A stretch of DNA of 64,000 bases from NCBI RefSeq assembly GCF_041146795.1, contig NC_135175.1, positions 24,569,075 through 24,633,074 on the forward strand, written 5' to 3'. Below are positions 47,001 through 56,400 of this stretch, piece by piece. The DNA is from Maylandia zebra. Its lineage: Eukaryota > Chordata > Actinopteri > Cichliformes > Cichlidae. The notes under the pieces were generated by a model. That model ran no database searches. It worked only from the letters and a program-made list of their open reading frames with translations, and was not told where the DNA came from. Made by a program: the position numbers and the translations under genes. Every line of letters starts with the position of its first letter. Position 1 is the first letter of the stretch.

Positions 47001-47818
47001 GTTTCATTATCTACACCCTTTTGGCTTTCTACATTTTGTAATTCTTTATGTTTACTTTCATTAGCTGAAGACTCAAATTTGGTGTCTGTTACAGAGACCG
47101 TAGTTTCCTTTGACACCTCCTGTGGTGCAATAGCTGATATTTGTGGTCTCTCTTGCTCAGTAAAAGATTCTGCAGATTCTTTTTTAATGTTCTCATTTGC
47201 CTCATCTGTAGTTTCAAGACATGGTGAATCTGTGAATATACCATAATTGTGGTCCATCTGTATGGGGTCCTTAGGTGGAGAAGATAAACCTTGACTCGTA
47301 TCCTCGGAGACAGAAGGAGACTCTTCCGTCTTTCGCTTGGCTTTGACTCGATTTGAGTATTTTCTGATGCAGCGGGCCTTGTCTTCATCATCCCTTTCTC
47401 TGAAGAAGTCAGCCTTACTACCATCACTACTCAACTCGTCAGAGTCCATGGAGGCAGTTCGCTTCAGGGAGGTTTTGGAGTTCGCTTTCGGTGAGGGAGC
47501 TTCTCCACAGGAGGCACTTGTGGCTTTCTGGAGCTTGGCTTTTTTGACAGGTGGGTCAGGGGAAGTTTTGCTGGAATCCTTCAGAGGCGAGCTCTGTTTG
47601 GGGGACTTGGCTAGTTTATGTCCCCCTTCCGGTGAAGCACAGAGTTTTTTCTTAGTCCGTGGGGCTGCTGTCTTTTCTTTCATATTTCCTGTGTTGTTAT
47701 GTGACTGATTATTGGCGGCTGGTACAGTTTTGGATGGCGCAGCCTCTCCGTCCTCATCCAACTTCCTTATCTTGGACTGCGAGTCTGGAGGAGCCGATCC
47801 TCTCTTTGAGGCCGGCAT
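33420..47818 (-). CDS. esco1: Cohesin acetyltransferase Esco1 with giant N-terminal exon
   Basis: Nine coding exons on the minus strand: 47818-39788, 39708-39642, 38498-38441, 38339-38231, 38066-37935, 37377-37288, 34308-34165, 33887-33703 and 33588-33420. All junctions are GT-AG and phases agree, giving 2994 aa; human ESCO1 is about 840. The C-terminus is unmistakable: a C-x2-C-x14-H-x3-H zinc finger ([18 protein letters not shown]) from residue 2756, then the GNAT fold with [30 protein letters not shown], the acetyl-CoA loop RRQGIASRM and [18 protein letters not shown]1 acetylates SMC3 lysines on chromatin-bound cohesin, acting with PDS5. [13 protein letters not shown], the [15 protein letters not shown] block and motifs A and B identify ESCO1 rather than ESCO2. 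The start ATG follows a TTTTGCAG acceptor by one base, so a 5' UTR exon precedes it. Upstream neighbour in the same orientation is vps41; rp1 is convergent. Confidence 0.95.
33638..33660. repeat. Short (TG)n in last esco1 intron
   Basis: About eleven TG units in the 114-bp intron between the last two coding exons, close to the acceptor. Confidence 0.85.
35561..36627. mobile_element. Non-autonomous hAT element with perfect 8-bp target-site duplication
   Basis: Starts TAGGGATGGGTATCGA and ends in the inverted ATACCCATCCCTA. It is flanked by identical CTATAGGC at 35553-35560 and 36628-36635, an exact 8-bp duplication. CGATTCC/GGAATCG words recur near both ends as sub-terminal repeats. The 1067-bp interior has only short open frames and no transposase. 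It contains the perfect palindrome described separately. Confidence 0.92.
36478..36523. repeat. Perfect 46-bp palindrome (21-bp arms, 4-base loop)
   Basis: The 21 bases 36478-36498 (CAAAGTTCTAAGC...) are exactly the reverse complement of 36503-36523 (...GCTTAGAACTTTG), with CTTA between. In RNA it would form an uninterrupted hairpin. It lies inside the hAT element in an esco1 intron, so it is transcribed as part of the pre-mRNA. Confidence 0.95.
39788..47818 (-). CDS. esco1: esco1 giant first coding exon (2677 codons)
   Basis: One uninterrupted 8031-bp exon encodes residues 1-2677 and ends AAG|GTAAGT in phase 0. In order: a basic Ser/Lys/Pro-rich N-terminus (1 to about 175, [20 protein letters not shown], with [12 protein letters not shown]); a very long Glu/Ser/Thr/Val-rich acidic region (about 180-2120) holding two tandem-repeat families; ESCO1 motif A near 2153-2172 ([18 protein letters not shown]); motif B near 2248-2306 ([13 protein letters not shown], then [18 protein letters not shown]); KTEP-type repeats at about 2347-2419; and an Ala/Lys/Pro-rich histone-H1-like tail at about 2520-2650. 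Motifs A and B are the conserved ESCO1-specific elements linked to cohesin/PDS5 recruitment. The correct frame stays open for 8 kb, showing real selection for protein. The acidic part has no recognisable domain. Confidence 0.93.
40560..40780 (-). repeat. esco1: Coding KTEP-type short tandem repeat in esco1
   Basis: About ten imperfect units of KTEPTKTEP or KTETP type (residues about 2347-2419), seen on the + strand as repeated GGTTCAGTTTTAG words. The unit alternates lysine, glutamate and proline and is probably disordered. Similar Lys/Pro/Glu repeats occur in chromatin-associated linkers, but no function is assigned. Confidence 0.85.
43030..43790 (-). repeat. esco1: Coding tandem repeat family B in esco1
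   Basis: Four degenerate copies of a 62-65-residue unit, each beginning [24 protein letters not shown] or LSAVENQG. Each then reads [12 protein letters not shown], EEVSDL-type, [15 protein letters not shown] and TEVEKDFIN-type segments and ends in an acidic EEKDDKV. The unit differs from family A, which it directly follows, so two independent unit expansions occurred side by side in one exon. Confidence 0.8.
43900..45180 (-). repeat. esco1: Coding tandem repeat family A in esco1
   Basis: Six clear copies and at least one degenerate copy of a unit of about 63-77 residues. The core of each is [14 protein letters not shown] (variants [36 protein letters not shown]), followed by IPAVEIQNQ-SQDV, then VTVAENENK and a closing SVEVQSEKS. 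Copies differ at many positions while the frame stays open, which indicates old duplication under protein-level constraint. The unit matches no domain I know. Confidence 0.85.
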
Positions 47819-48451
47819 TCTGCAAAATATTTCACAAAAACATGATAAAGCTGAGGCGAGGACTTACAAGGAAAATAATCCTGTAGTTACAAAGTAATTC
47901 ACTTTTTTTCCAGCATCATGGATTTTCTCAGTAAAATGGGAACACCTCCTTTCTTGGAAATGATAAGCAATGATAAGGTAATTATAAGCAAATCCATCAA
48001 CTATTACCTATTTCTTCCACAAGCAACAAAGCTGGCTAACGTTTGACATAAACAGTGATAAATCGTAAACTAGGAGGCTAACGAGTCACACAATGTACGA
48101 TCTACTTTCACGCACTAATTCCCCATCTACGCGCCTTATTTCATTAGCTGTCTGGCAGCCAGCAGGTTTTACTGTCACTCGGAGTTCATCAGACACTCAG
48201 AAATGGTCAGTTAGCTAGCTGAGCGTGGCTAGCGTGCTAGCTGGAAGTCCACAGTGATGGAAGCTAACAGCTAACAGCTAACAGCTAGCAGCAGCAGCAG
48301 CCAACTCGCAACAAATGAGCGAACCGAGCCTCGCTGCTCCAAATCAGCCTAAAGAGCGGCGGGACACACCGAACACAGCCCCCACACAGTAGTCCTCACG
48401 ATACTAAAGTCAGCGAACAGGTAAAGCACGGCATTCGTCCATGAAACTCAC
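47819..48451 (-). other. esco1: esco1 5' UTR intron
   Basis: Inferred from an acceptor (ATATTTTGCAG) ending one base before the start ATG and a donor (GTGAGT) beginning at 48451 on the minus strand. It contains a short tandem AGCTAAC repeat followed by AGCAGCAGCAGCAG near 48265-48300 and nothing else recognisable. Confidence 0.6.
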
Positions 48452-48600
48452 TTTGATGTTTTCTTTTTCAACAACAGCTGTTTTTTTCTTTTTTTTTCCG
48501 TGAATAAAAATTAACTGTACTTCCGGAGGGAAACGGCGGATATGACGTAGAAGCACTCATTGCGCCCGCAAAATCGAGATTTGTAGTTTTTGAAGAGGAA
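48452..48600 (-). promoter_or_regulatory. esco1: esco1 promoter and non-coding first exon
   Basis: On the minus strand a CCGGAAGT ETS site (48519-48526) lies next to a CRE/ATF-like TACGTCA (48543-48549) and a CTACAA half-site of ZNF143 type (48581-48586). There is no TATA box. This is a typical housekeeping promoter, fitting a ubiquitously needed cohesin acetyltransferase. Transcription likely begins near the ETS site, giving a first exon of some 70-90 bases. Confidence 0.5.
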
Positions 48601-48666
48601 AATTTAATCACCCAATTCAGTCACAGCTTTAAAACGGTTTCTACTGATACTGATAATTACAGTCTA

Positions 48667-48702
<36 letters not shown>
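48667..48702. repeat. (ATT)12 trinucleotide microsatellite
   Basis: Uninterrupted ATT run between the esco1 promoter and the vps41 3' end. Confidence 0.95.
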
Positions 48703-48974
48703 TACCGAACGTACACACAACATAAATAATGACTCAAGTGCACACATATATATTTACATATATATATTTATACTGTTTACACTGTATTTGAAACTCTATT
48801 TTTGTGTTTTGCGAATATTCTTTTCGTTGGACTGAACGGGAGAGCATAATGGGAGAGCATATTCTGATGCTTGTTCAGAAATTCTTATAATGAATGATGA
48901 TTTAAAAAATCTCTACTGTGGCATATAATTTCTTGAAATACGTATTTAATTCTAATGATCATTTAAATGAGACT

Positions 48975-49425
48975 GGATACTAAGGAAGAAGAAAGGGACT
49001 TGTATCAATTCGAAAGGATGTGCAGCATGTTCGTGTTATTAAGGACAGAAATGGAAATATACAAACATATGAAGAAAGTGTGCAGAGAAGTAGGAAGTAT
49101 TACTTTGAGGAGCTAATGAAGGAAGAAAATCAAAGAGAGAGAAGAATGGCTTGAGGACAGTTTGTGAAACAGGAAGTGCAGAAGATTAGTAGGGAGGAAG
49201 TTAGGACAGCTGAGAGGATGAAAAGTGGAAAGGCAGTTGGTCCAGATGACAAACCTGTGGCGGTATCGAGATGTCTGGGAGATAGCCCGGTGCATTTTTA
49301 ATTCAGTTGTTTAATGCAATCTTGAAGAGTGAGATGAGAATTGAGAACACCTTTAGTGTGCTGGTACTGGTTTTTAAGAACAAAAGTGAAGTGCTGAAGT
49401 TTGCTAAAGTTTATGAGCCGATAAC
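48975..49425 (+). mobile_element. RTE-type LINE fragment (degenerate)
   Basis: The + strand encodes broken pieces of an RTE-clade reverse transcriptase: a KDRNGN linker (AAGGACAGAAATGGAAATAT), YFEELM, the RMKSGKAVGPDD motif at about 49.22 kb, a CLGDSP-type block, LFNAILKSE and VPVFKNKS-type residues. Stops and frameshifts are frequent. It is a short, old 5'-truncated copy. Confidence 0.7.
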
Positions 49426-49442
49426 ATTTTAAACTCTACTTT

Positions 49443-49590
49443 TCAATTCAACTCTATTTATATAGTGCCAAATCACAAAAGCACTCAGCTCAAGGCCTTT
49501 CAGCAAGCACTTGGTGACAGTGGGAAATAAAAACTCCCTTTTAATAGGAAGAAACCTCCTGTAGAATCAGGCTCGGGGAGTGGCAGCCAT
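49443..49590 (+). repeat. Dispersed teleost repeat
   Basis: Contains TCTATTTATATAGTGCCAAA, CTCAAGGCCTTTCAGCAAGC, GGTGACAGTGGGAAATAAAA and AGGAAGAAACCTCCTGTAGA. This is the ordered phrase series of a short repeat that is very common in percomorph genomes. It is a fuller copy of the repeat at 4595-4680. Confidence 0.7.
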
Positions 49591-49817
49591 CTTCTACCTT
49601 TGAATACATTTCTACCCAATTAGCTTGAAGTGGATTTTAACAAAGATGTGTATAATTATCAGACACAAACCACAAACTGCTTTAATTCCATTTTAATTTT
49701 CATACAGGTTATCACACACACAACAGAAGCAAGCAGACGTAAATGTACAGAGACAGTCAAACATAAATATTTATGATTTTTGCAAGTTTAGAGTAGAGTG
49801 ACTGAAGGGAAGTAATA

Positions 49818-49823
49818 TTTATT
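49818..49823 (-). terminator. vps41: vps41 poly(A) signal
   Basis: AATAAA on the minus strand (TTTATT on +) lies about 60 bases after the vps41 stop codon, giving a very short 3' UTR. A longer form ending further left cannot be excluded. Confidence 0.5.
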
Positions 49824-49881
49824 GACCAATGCGCTGAGTTGACATGAGAGTTCAGTAATAAGACTCTAAGTACACCGTTTA

Positions 49882-50479
49882 TTACTTTTTCATCTCAAGT
49901 ATTCCGCTTCCCGGCCCTCGTCTCTTCGCACTGCAGATGTTACAAAACTGCAACCCGGGAATCTGAGACAGGAAAGAGCGAAAAGTTACAGGAAGTCATA
50001 TTTGAGCTTCTCAGATAAAATACCCCAGAACCAATGTGTAAAGAGTGATACAGCATATAGAGATGTCACTTACTGTTCCTGAAGATGGCAAACACTCCTT
50101 ATGAAACATGTGCCTGCAGTGGAACACCACCACGTTGAAGGTTTTGGCCATGTCTGAAACACACGTTGCAAAAATTGGCAAAGAAGAGTTTTCAAATGCA
50201 ATACAACATTAAAAACAGATGAATACACCTACATTACATGACTCACCTGAGGGTAAAATTGTAGCATGACATGACTCACAAATGTTCTCCTCTGAAAAGA
50301 AAAGCAGCAACGTTCTTAAGAGTCCAGTTTAATATAGCTAATCTCAAAAGGAGCTGCACGAACACCAAAGCGCACCCACCATCAACCCTGACGCCTCTCA
50401 TCTGTGTTCGATGCATCTTCTGGAGCAGGGAGAGGGAGTCGGCCACCAGGATCTTTTTGCAGCCTTCCCTTAAAAGAAT
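49882..50479 (-). CDS. vps41: vps41 C-terminal RING-H2 exons
   Basis: Four exons (50479-50380, 50291-50247, 50153-50074, 49962-49882) encode [19 protein letters not shown], then [20 protein letters not shown] and [19 protein letters not shown]. The eight Cys/His ligands of the RING-H2 finger are all present. The linker between CL and FCNIC (PSSGTIPGLQ) differs from the human sequence, which is the loop expected to vary. Confidence 0.93.
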
Positions 50480-53400
50480 CTTAGAAACAAGAAATCAAAC
50501 GAGCTGTCAACAAACAGGATAAGAGGTACAGAAATCGGTGAATTGAGCAATTTAAAACCACTCTCGAATGAGGTCAAATTAAATTCTAACAGTATAGTCA
50601 TATGAAAAAGAACATACATCTTTACTGAATTAAGAAGATGAGAGAGCAGCCAGGTGCTGTTAATCAAACTCACTTGATTAACTGATCATCAGTGAGTGTG
50701 AGCATATCTATAGAAGCAGAAGTTTGAGCAGTTTGCCGGTCTGGAGCATTCAGGTGTGTTAATGCTTAATGTAAGTTAATGCCAAGGAGGAAAGACATCA
50801 ACAATCATGACCTTAAAGTTCAGTGTTGGAAGGTTTATAAACCAATTTCCAAAAGATTTGAGATTCATCATTCTACTGTTAGTGGAAAACATTCATCACA
50901 GCTGCTAATCTCCCCAGGACTGGACGTCCCAGCAAATTCGCTCCACAGAGCACATAGAAATAGCAAAAAACCCAATATCTACATCTTAGACTCTACGGGC
51001 CTCTGTTAGCGTGTTAAATGGGCACGCCACATGGGCACGCCACATGGGCACCTTGCAGTCATTGTTTGACCATGAACTAATCTGTAAACCAAAGTATTCC
51101 AGAGTCAAATGTGAGGCCAACTGTCTGACAGCTGAAGCTCAACTGGAACTGGGTCATGCAACACGACAATGAACCCAAGCACAGCAGCAAATCTACAAGA
51201 GAATGGCTGAAAAAGAAGAGGATCAAGGTGTTGCATTGGCCCACTCAAAGCCCAGACCTCAAGCTGACTGACATGCTGCAGTGAGTCCCTAAAAGAGCTC
51301 TGCATAAACAAATGCCCACAAAATTTAATGAACTGAACAGCGCTGTAAAGAAGAGTGGGTCAAAATTCAAGCACAATGATGTGAGAGACTGGTAAAGTTA
51401 AACAGAAAACAATTACTTCAACTTATTGATGTTAAAGGTGGTTCTACAGGCTGTACTTATTCACAGCACTGCAGTCAGACAGTTTATTAAAACCTCCAAT
51501 GACTACGCCTGCAACTTAACTCAAACATATTTAAAATGTCTCTCTGGTTTTATATCTCTTTATACTCTGTATATGTCCCTTGATCTTAGAACCAACTATA
51601 TTATTGAAAAGAACTGTCTTTTAAGCTTTAAATGATCGATAGGATCTTAAATCACGATTGCCCTACCAAGGGGTCTAATCCGGACTAGTGATTGGCTTTT
51701 GCAGAGTTTAAAGTTGAGGAGGACATACTGTAGTTTGCACCAAGAAGCATTGTGATGCGAGTTGTCAAGAATAGATTGCATTCTTTTCAGAACTACTTTC
51801 AGCTTTCCATACCACACCAAAGTAAGATGGTTAAGCCAAGGAGTTGTGGCAATGTATTTCTTTGAGAAAGCAGACTGACAAAATGTGGACAAACAGAAGA
51901 ACTGTTGAAATTTCCTTCACTTATTTCTTAAGATATTAAAGCATATGTCCTTTATCTTATAAACGGCCCAGTAAATTTGAAATGGGCTGAAGGGTGTGGA
52001 AAAAATTTCAAGATAATCTCCGGGACGCATGTCTGACCTGTAGATTGTAGTCATGAAGGATTTTCACGAGGGAATCTCTGAGGTTTGGGATCTCCATGCC
52101 TTCCTTTATGCGTCGGATGAGCAGAATAGGATCAACATGAGTGCCGATATTATTGAGGAGACCGGTGATGAATGCTGGAGTAAATAAAGTAAAAAGCAAG
52201 AGATAACTAAAGTTCAGATTTATTGATGCACAGGTTTACCATGACTGACTCGATAGGAGATTTGGTGACATACGTGGTTTGTCAATAGAGTAAGAGATGA
52301 GATCATCCCACAGCTCTGCGTCATCCTGGTCTTTAGCAAACTCTATGGCTTTGTCAACATCTGCCAGCTCCTCCATGATCATCTGCAAGGCTCGTCTACA
52401 GTTTCCCATCCTGCCTGAGAGAAACATGTCTGATTAGCTTCTTCCTTATCTTTTCAAATGAGAGTACGAATCTTAATCCTTAATCAACACTTACTGAGCA
52501 GGAAAACTGTCTCCTCCACAAAGTTTCTCTGCTGGCAAATCTCAAGAGCCTAAGGAGGTCAACAAAATGACTTATGTTACCCAACTTCACTTCTAAAGAC
52601 GAGAATTTATGATTGGATGACATGTACCTTTTCAAGAGGGCAGTGGGTGCTATCTCTCAGGAAAGGTAGCAGATTTGGCCGGTCGTATTCGGCATATAGG
52701 CCTATCTGTCTCTCGTGGTACTTCTGGCCTTTGTGGTGGTCCCGTTTGAACAGTTTGTGGAGGTACTGTGGGCAAAAGGCTGGTCAAACTCCCTGCATTA
52801 TAACATCTGTTTTGAATTCAGTAACCTAAGGTGCTCAAATATAACTCACCACATGCAGAAGTTCAGGTCTGTCTGCTAGTTCTTCCACCACCTTGTCTAT
52901 CTGTTGGAGTCAAAACAAAATCCATCACTTAGAATCATTTGTTTAAATCAGGAAGATAAAGAAGATTCAAAGAATTCAGGGGTACTTACTGATATCTTGT
53001 CTTCATTATCGAGAAGCATGTCAACAGCTTTCTGACAACATGAAGTCATACAGTTTAAATGGTTTAAATGTATAAGAACAACATCTATAAGTAACAAATG
53101 AAGGGGAAATCAGTCGGTGATGACTTTTTACCTCTTTGTCAAAGTCCATGAGGAGTACGATCTTGTCCTCGATGGAAGAGAAAAGGTTGTGTTTGTGGAT
53201 CAGCTGGTAAACATCTTTGTGCCTCAGTCTCAGGTAGATTTCTAAGGCTCTGTCGTATCGCTGGTCGTAGGTGTACCTGAAACAGCATCGAACACCAGCA
53301 ACTCACAACAAATTTAACATGATATTTAAAATCCCCATATACCAGTATCATTTCCTAAATGTTGCCAATATAAACAAAGGCAGTCGAAATTTAAGCAAAG

Positions 53401-56400
53401 TGTTAAAGATGAAAGACATTTTTTTAAAATTTCACCTTATTTGACCTTGAAGAAGAGGTCAGAGGTCCAAATATATCATTCTATATACTATATGTTATTA
53501 ATACAAAAAGTAAGAAATATAGAATATAGTTTTAAATAGCTCTGTATAGCCTTATGATCACTTTGACCTTCAGATCAACCTTGAAGAACAGGTCAGAGGT
53601 CAAAAGTGATGTTTTAAAGACGTTTTTAAGATTTAAAATATCATGTCATGTCAAATCTTCATATGGTACTTTGTATATGTTGAGAAAACACAGCACAGGT
53701 GTAACCATAGCAGTTTCTAAGTTATATTAATGGATTGTTGACATTACCGCAATCTACACCCTTACAAAGTTTTATGAGAATTCATTGTGTTTACAGACTG
53801 AATGACACGCATGGAATTGCTCCTAAAAACTTAGCCTCCGTGCCGTAATATTCAATATTCAATATTCAAGTTAAGACCACTCACAACTCAGCCAACGTGG
53901 TGAGCAGCGTGCTGTTGGTGGGATCCCTCTTCAGGTGATCGGTGACAGCCTGAACGATGGCCATGTTATTATAAAGATCTCCCGGCCATTCCCGGATCAG
54001 GGTGGCAAAACCCTTTACAGAAAAAAGCAGCACGCACTATCAGCCGTCGTACGTTCATCACGCCAAGACTGCACACGGGTGGGGGTGTAACTTACCTCAT
54101 AGTCAGTTTTCAGGAATTCATGAAGGATCATTTCATAAATGGCCGGCCTGAGACGCAGATCTCCTCTTGGCAAATACTGACTGATGGCCTGAAACATGAC
54201 AGAAGTGGCACCACATACAGCATAAGAGACACAACTTTCCACAGGGCAAGCGTCGCACTTCATTGCAACGTTATAACCACTTTAGTGATGCCTTCAAAGC
54301 ACAGCCGTTAAAACCTACCTTGAGCTGTCCAATGGTCTTGAACCTGTACACTTCATTCTCCCACAGTTCCATGTTTTTCCCCAGGACCTTTTGACACTTT
54401 CTGAATAAAAGTAAATAAATAAATACATTTAAATTAAAAACAAAACACTTGAATCATTTAAATGATAAAAAGAAGATTCTGATTTTTACATTTGGTCTTT
54501 TGAAGAGAAAGCATAAGTGGTCCAATTATATGAATAAAGATACAACATTTTAGTTTGTAATACTTCAAGCTCTAAGTCAAAGGTCAGGGTCACACAAATT
54601 AGGAAAAAGCGTTATGTTCTATGGGATCACCTCCAAATTTTAGAGCAGTCACTGAGGGACTTAAGCACTTTCTTTGGTTGAGCTCCTAAAACATTATCTT
54701 GTTCTTTACATATCTCATGCCAACACTGCTCACCTGCAAACATGCAGGACTTACCTCGCAGCGCTGTCATAGTCTCTCGTGTTCACCAAGTGGTTGATGT
54801 ATTCCATTCCAATCTTCTGAACGTCGTGCCTCTTAATGTTTTTGAAGCTAATCTCCGCGGCCATCAGTGCCTCCTGATGTCATGGTTAAAAGCGCAGTAA
54901 CAGGACACAAAATCAAACTCTGACCTTGCAGCCGTTAACCTTTAGCAACCCTCATGAAATTCAACAACACAAACCTCGTATTTCTTCTTTTGGACCAGCC
55001 AATCAATATGGTCGTCCTGGTCTCGCTCCTTTGCCACAACGATGTCTTTGGGACTGATGATATAGAAGAGTGACTCTCCCTCTGAATGCTCTGTTGATGA
55101 AAATACATTTATTCCTCTGCGTACTCCCACATTACAGCTGACATTTGATAATCGATGCATAATGAAATCAGGCTGCAGTAAAAGGCAGCGTGACATTTCT
55201 CTGGGAGCAGATTTTACAGTCTCACCGAGGCGGTAGTCTCTGCACTCATTGTCCTGGAAGTTGCGCACCGTCAGCGCGTCTGAAGAGATCTCCTCACAGC
55301 TCTCGGGGAGAGGCTGGATGATGTCGAGACGAGGCCGCGCACATAACTCCTCATCCTGCGAACATATGTAATGATTTTATATCTGACTTAGGTTTTTGAA
55401 CACCTACACATTTGTTGTGCACACTTTTGCAGACTTTCAGCTTTAATTTAAGGGTTTAACAAAAACTTTTGCATTAATTGTTTAGAAATTACAGCTATTC
55501 TTATACAATCAACAGTAATTGTAAAACAAAAATTATAATTTTAAAAATTTGGATTGTTTTTAACACCTGGGTAAAAATCCTTTGTAGTCAAAGACTAAAA
55601 AAAAAAAGAAGGGTTACTTTTGCAGTTTGCTTTGGACCGCTGTCCATTTTCAATATGAAGTTCTCTCCAATCAGTTTTGCAGCATTTGAATGAATCTGAG
55701 TATAGAGTGTTGTCCTGCACACCTCACAATTCATCCTGCTACTTCTATCAGCAGTCACATCATCAATAAACACTAGTGCCCTGGTTCCACTGGCAGTCAT
55801 ACATGCCTATGCCATAACACCGCCTCCACCGTGTTGGACAGATGATCTGGTATGCTTCAGATCATGAGTTGTTTCTCTTCCCATCATTCTGGTAAAAGTT
55901 CATTTTGATTTCATACCTCCATTTCTTTTTTATGACTCTTTTAGATATTTTCCAAAAAGTCTAATCTGGCCTTCTTCTTGAGTGTAACCAGTGGTTTGCA
56001 CCTTGTTGTAAACACACTATATTTACATTCATGAAGGCATCTCTTGATGGTAGACCATGACAACGACACATTCATTGCCTTGAGAGTGTTTCCGACATGG
56101 TTACATGTCGCAAAGTTCTTTTTCATAACCATAGAAATAACTTATCATCAACGTCTTCTTTGGTCTCTCAGCCTTTTGGTGCTGCTCAGCCGGGCAGTGG
56201 ATTCCTTCTTTTTAAGAATGAACCAGATTGAATTTAGTTATTCCTAAGGTTTTTGCTTTTTAGCCTAATGATGACCACTTTGGCACATCTTTGGACTTCA
56301 TATTGAGAATTCCACTAAAAAGATACCACATAAAAGTTCAACGCTTGGAATCAACTACAGATCTTTTATCTGCTTAATTTCTCATGGAGTGATGAGGGGT

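Noticed and set aside
40542..47708. Many + strand open frames of 60-136 codons across the esco1 exon
   Set aside because: They are shadows of the minus-strand coding exon, whose frame splices correctly into the ESCO1 catalytic half.
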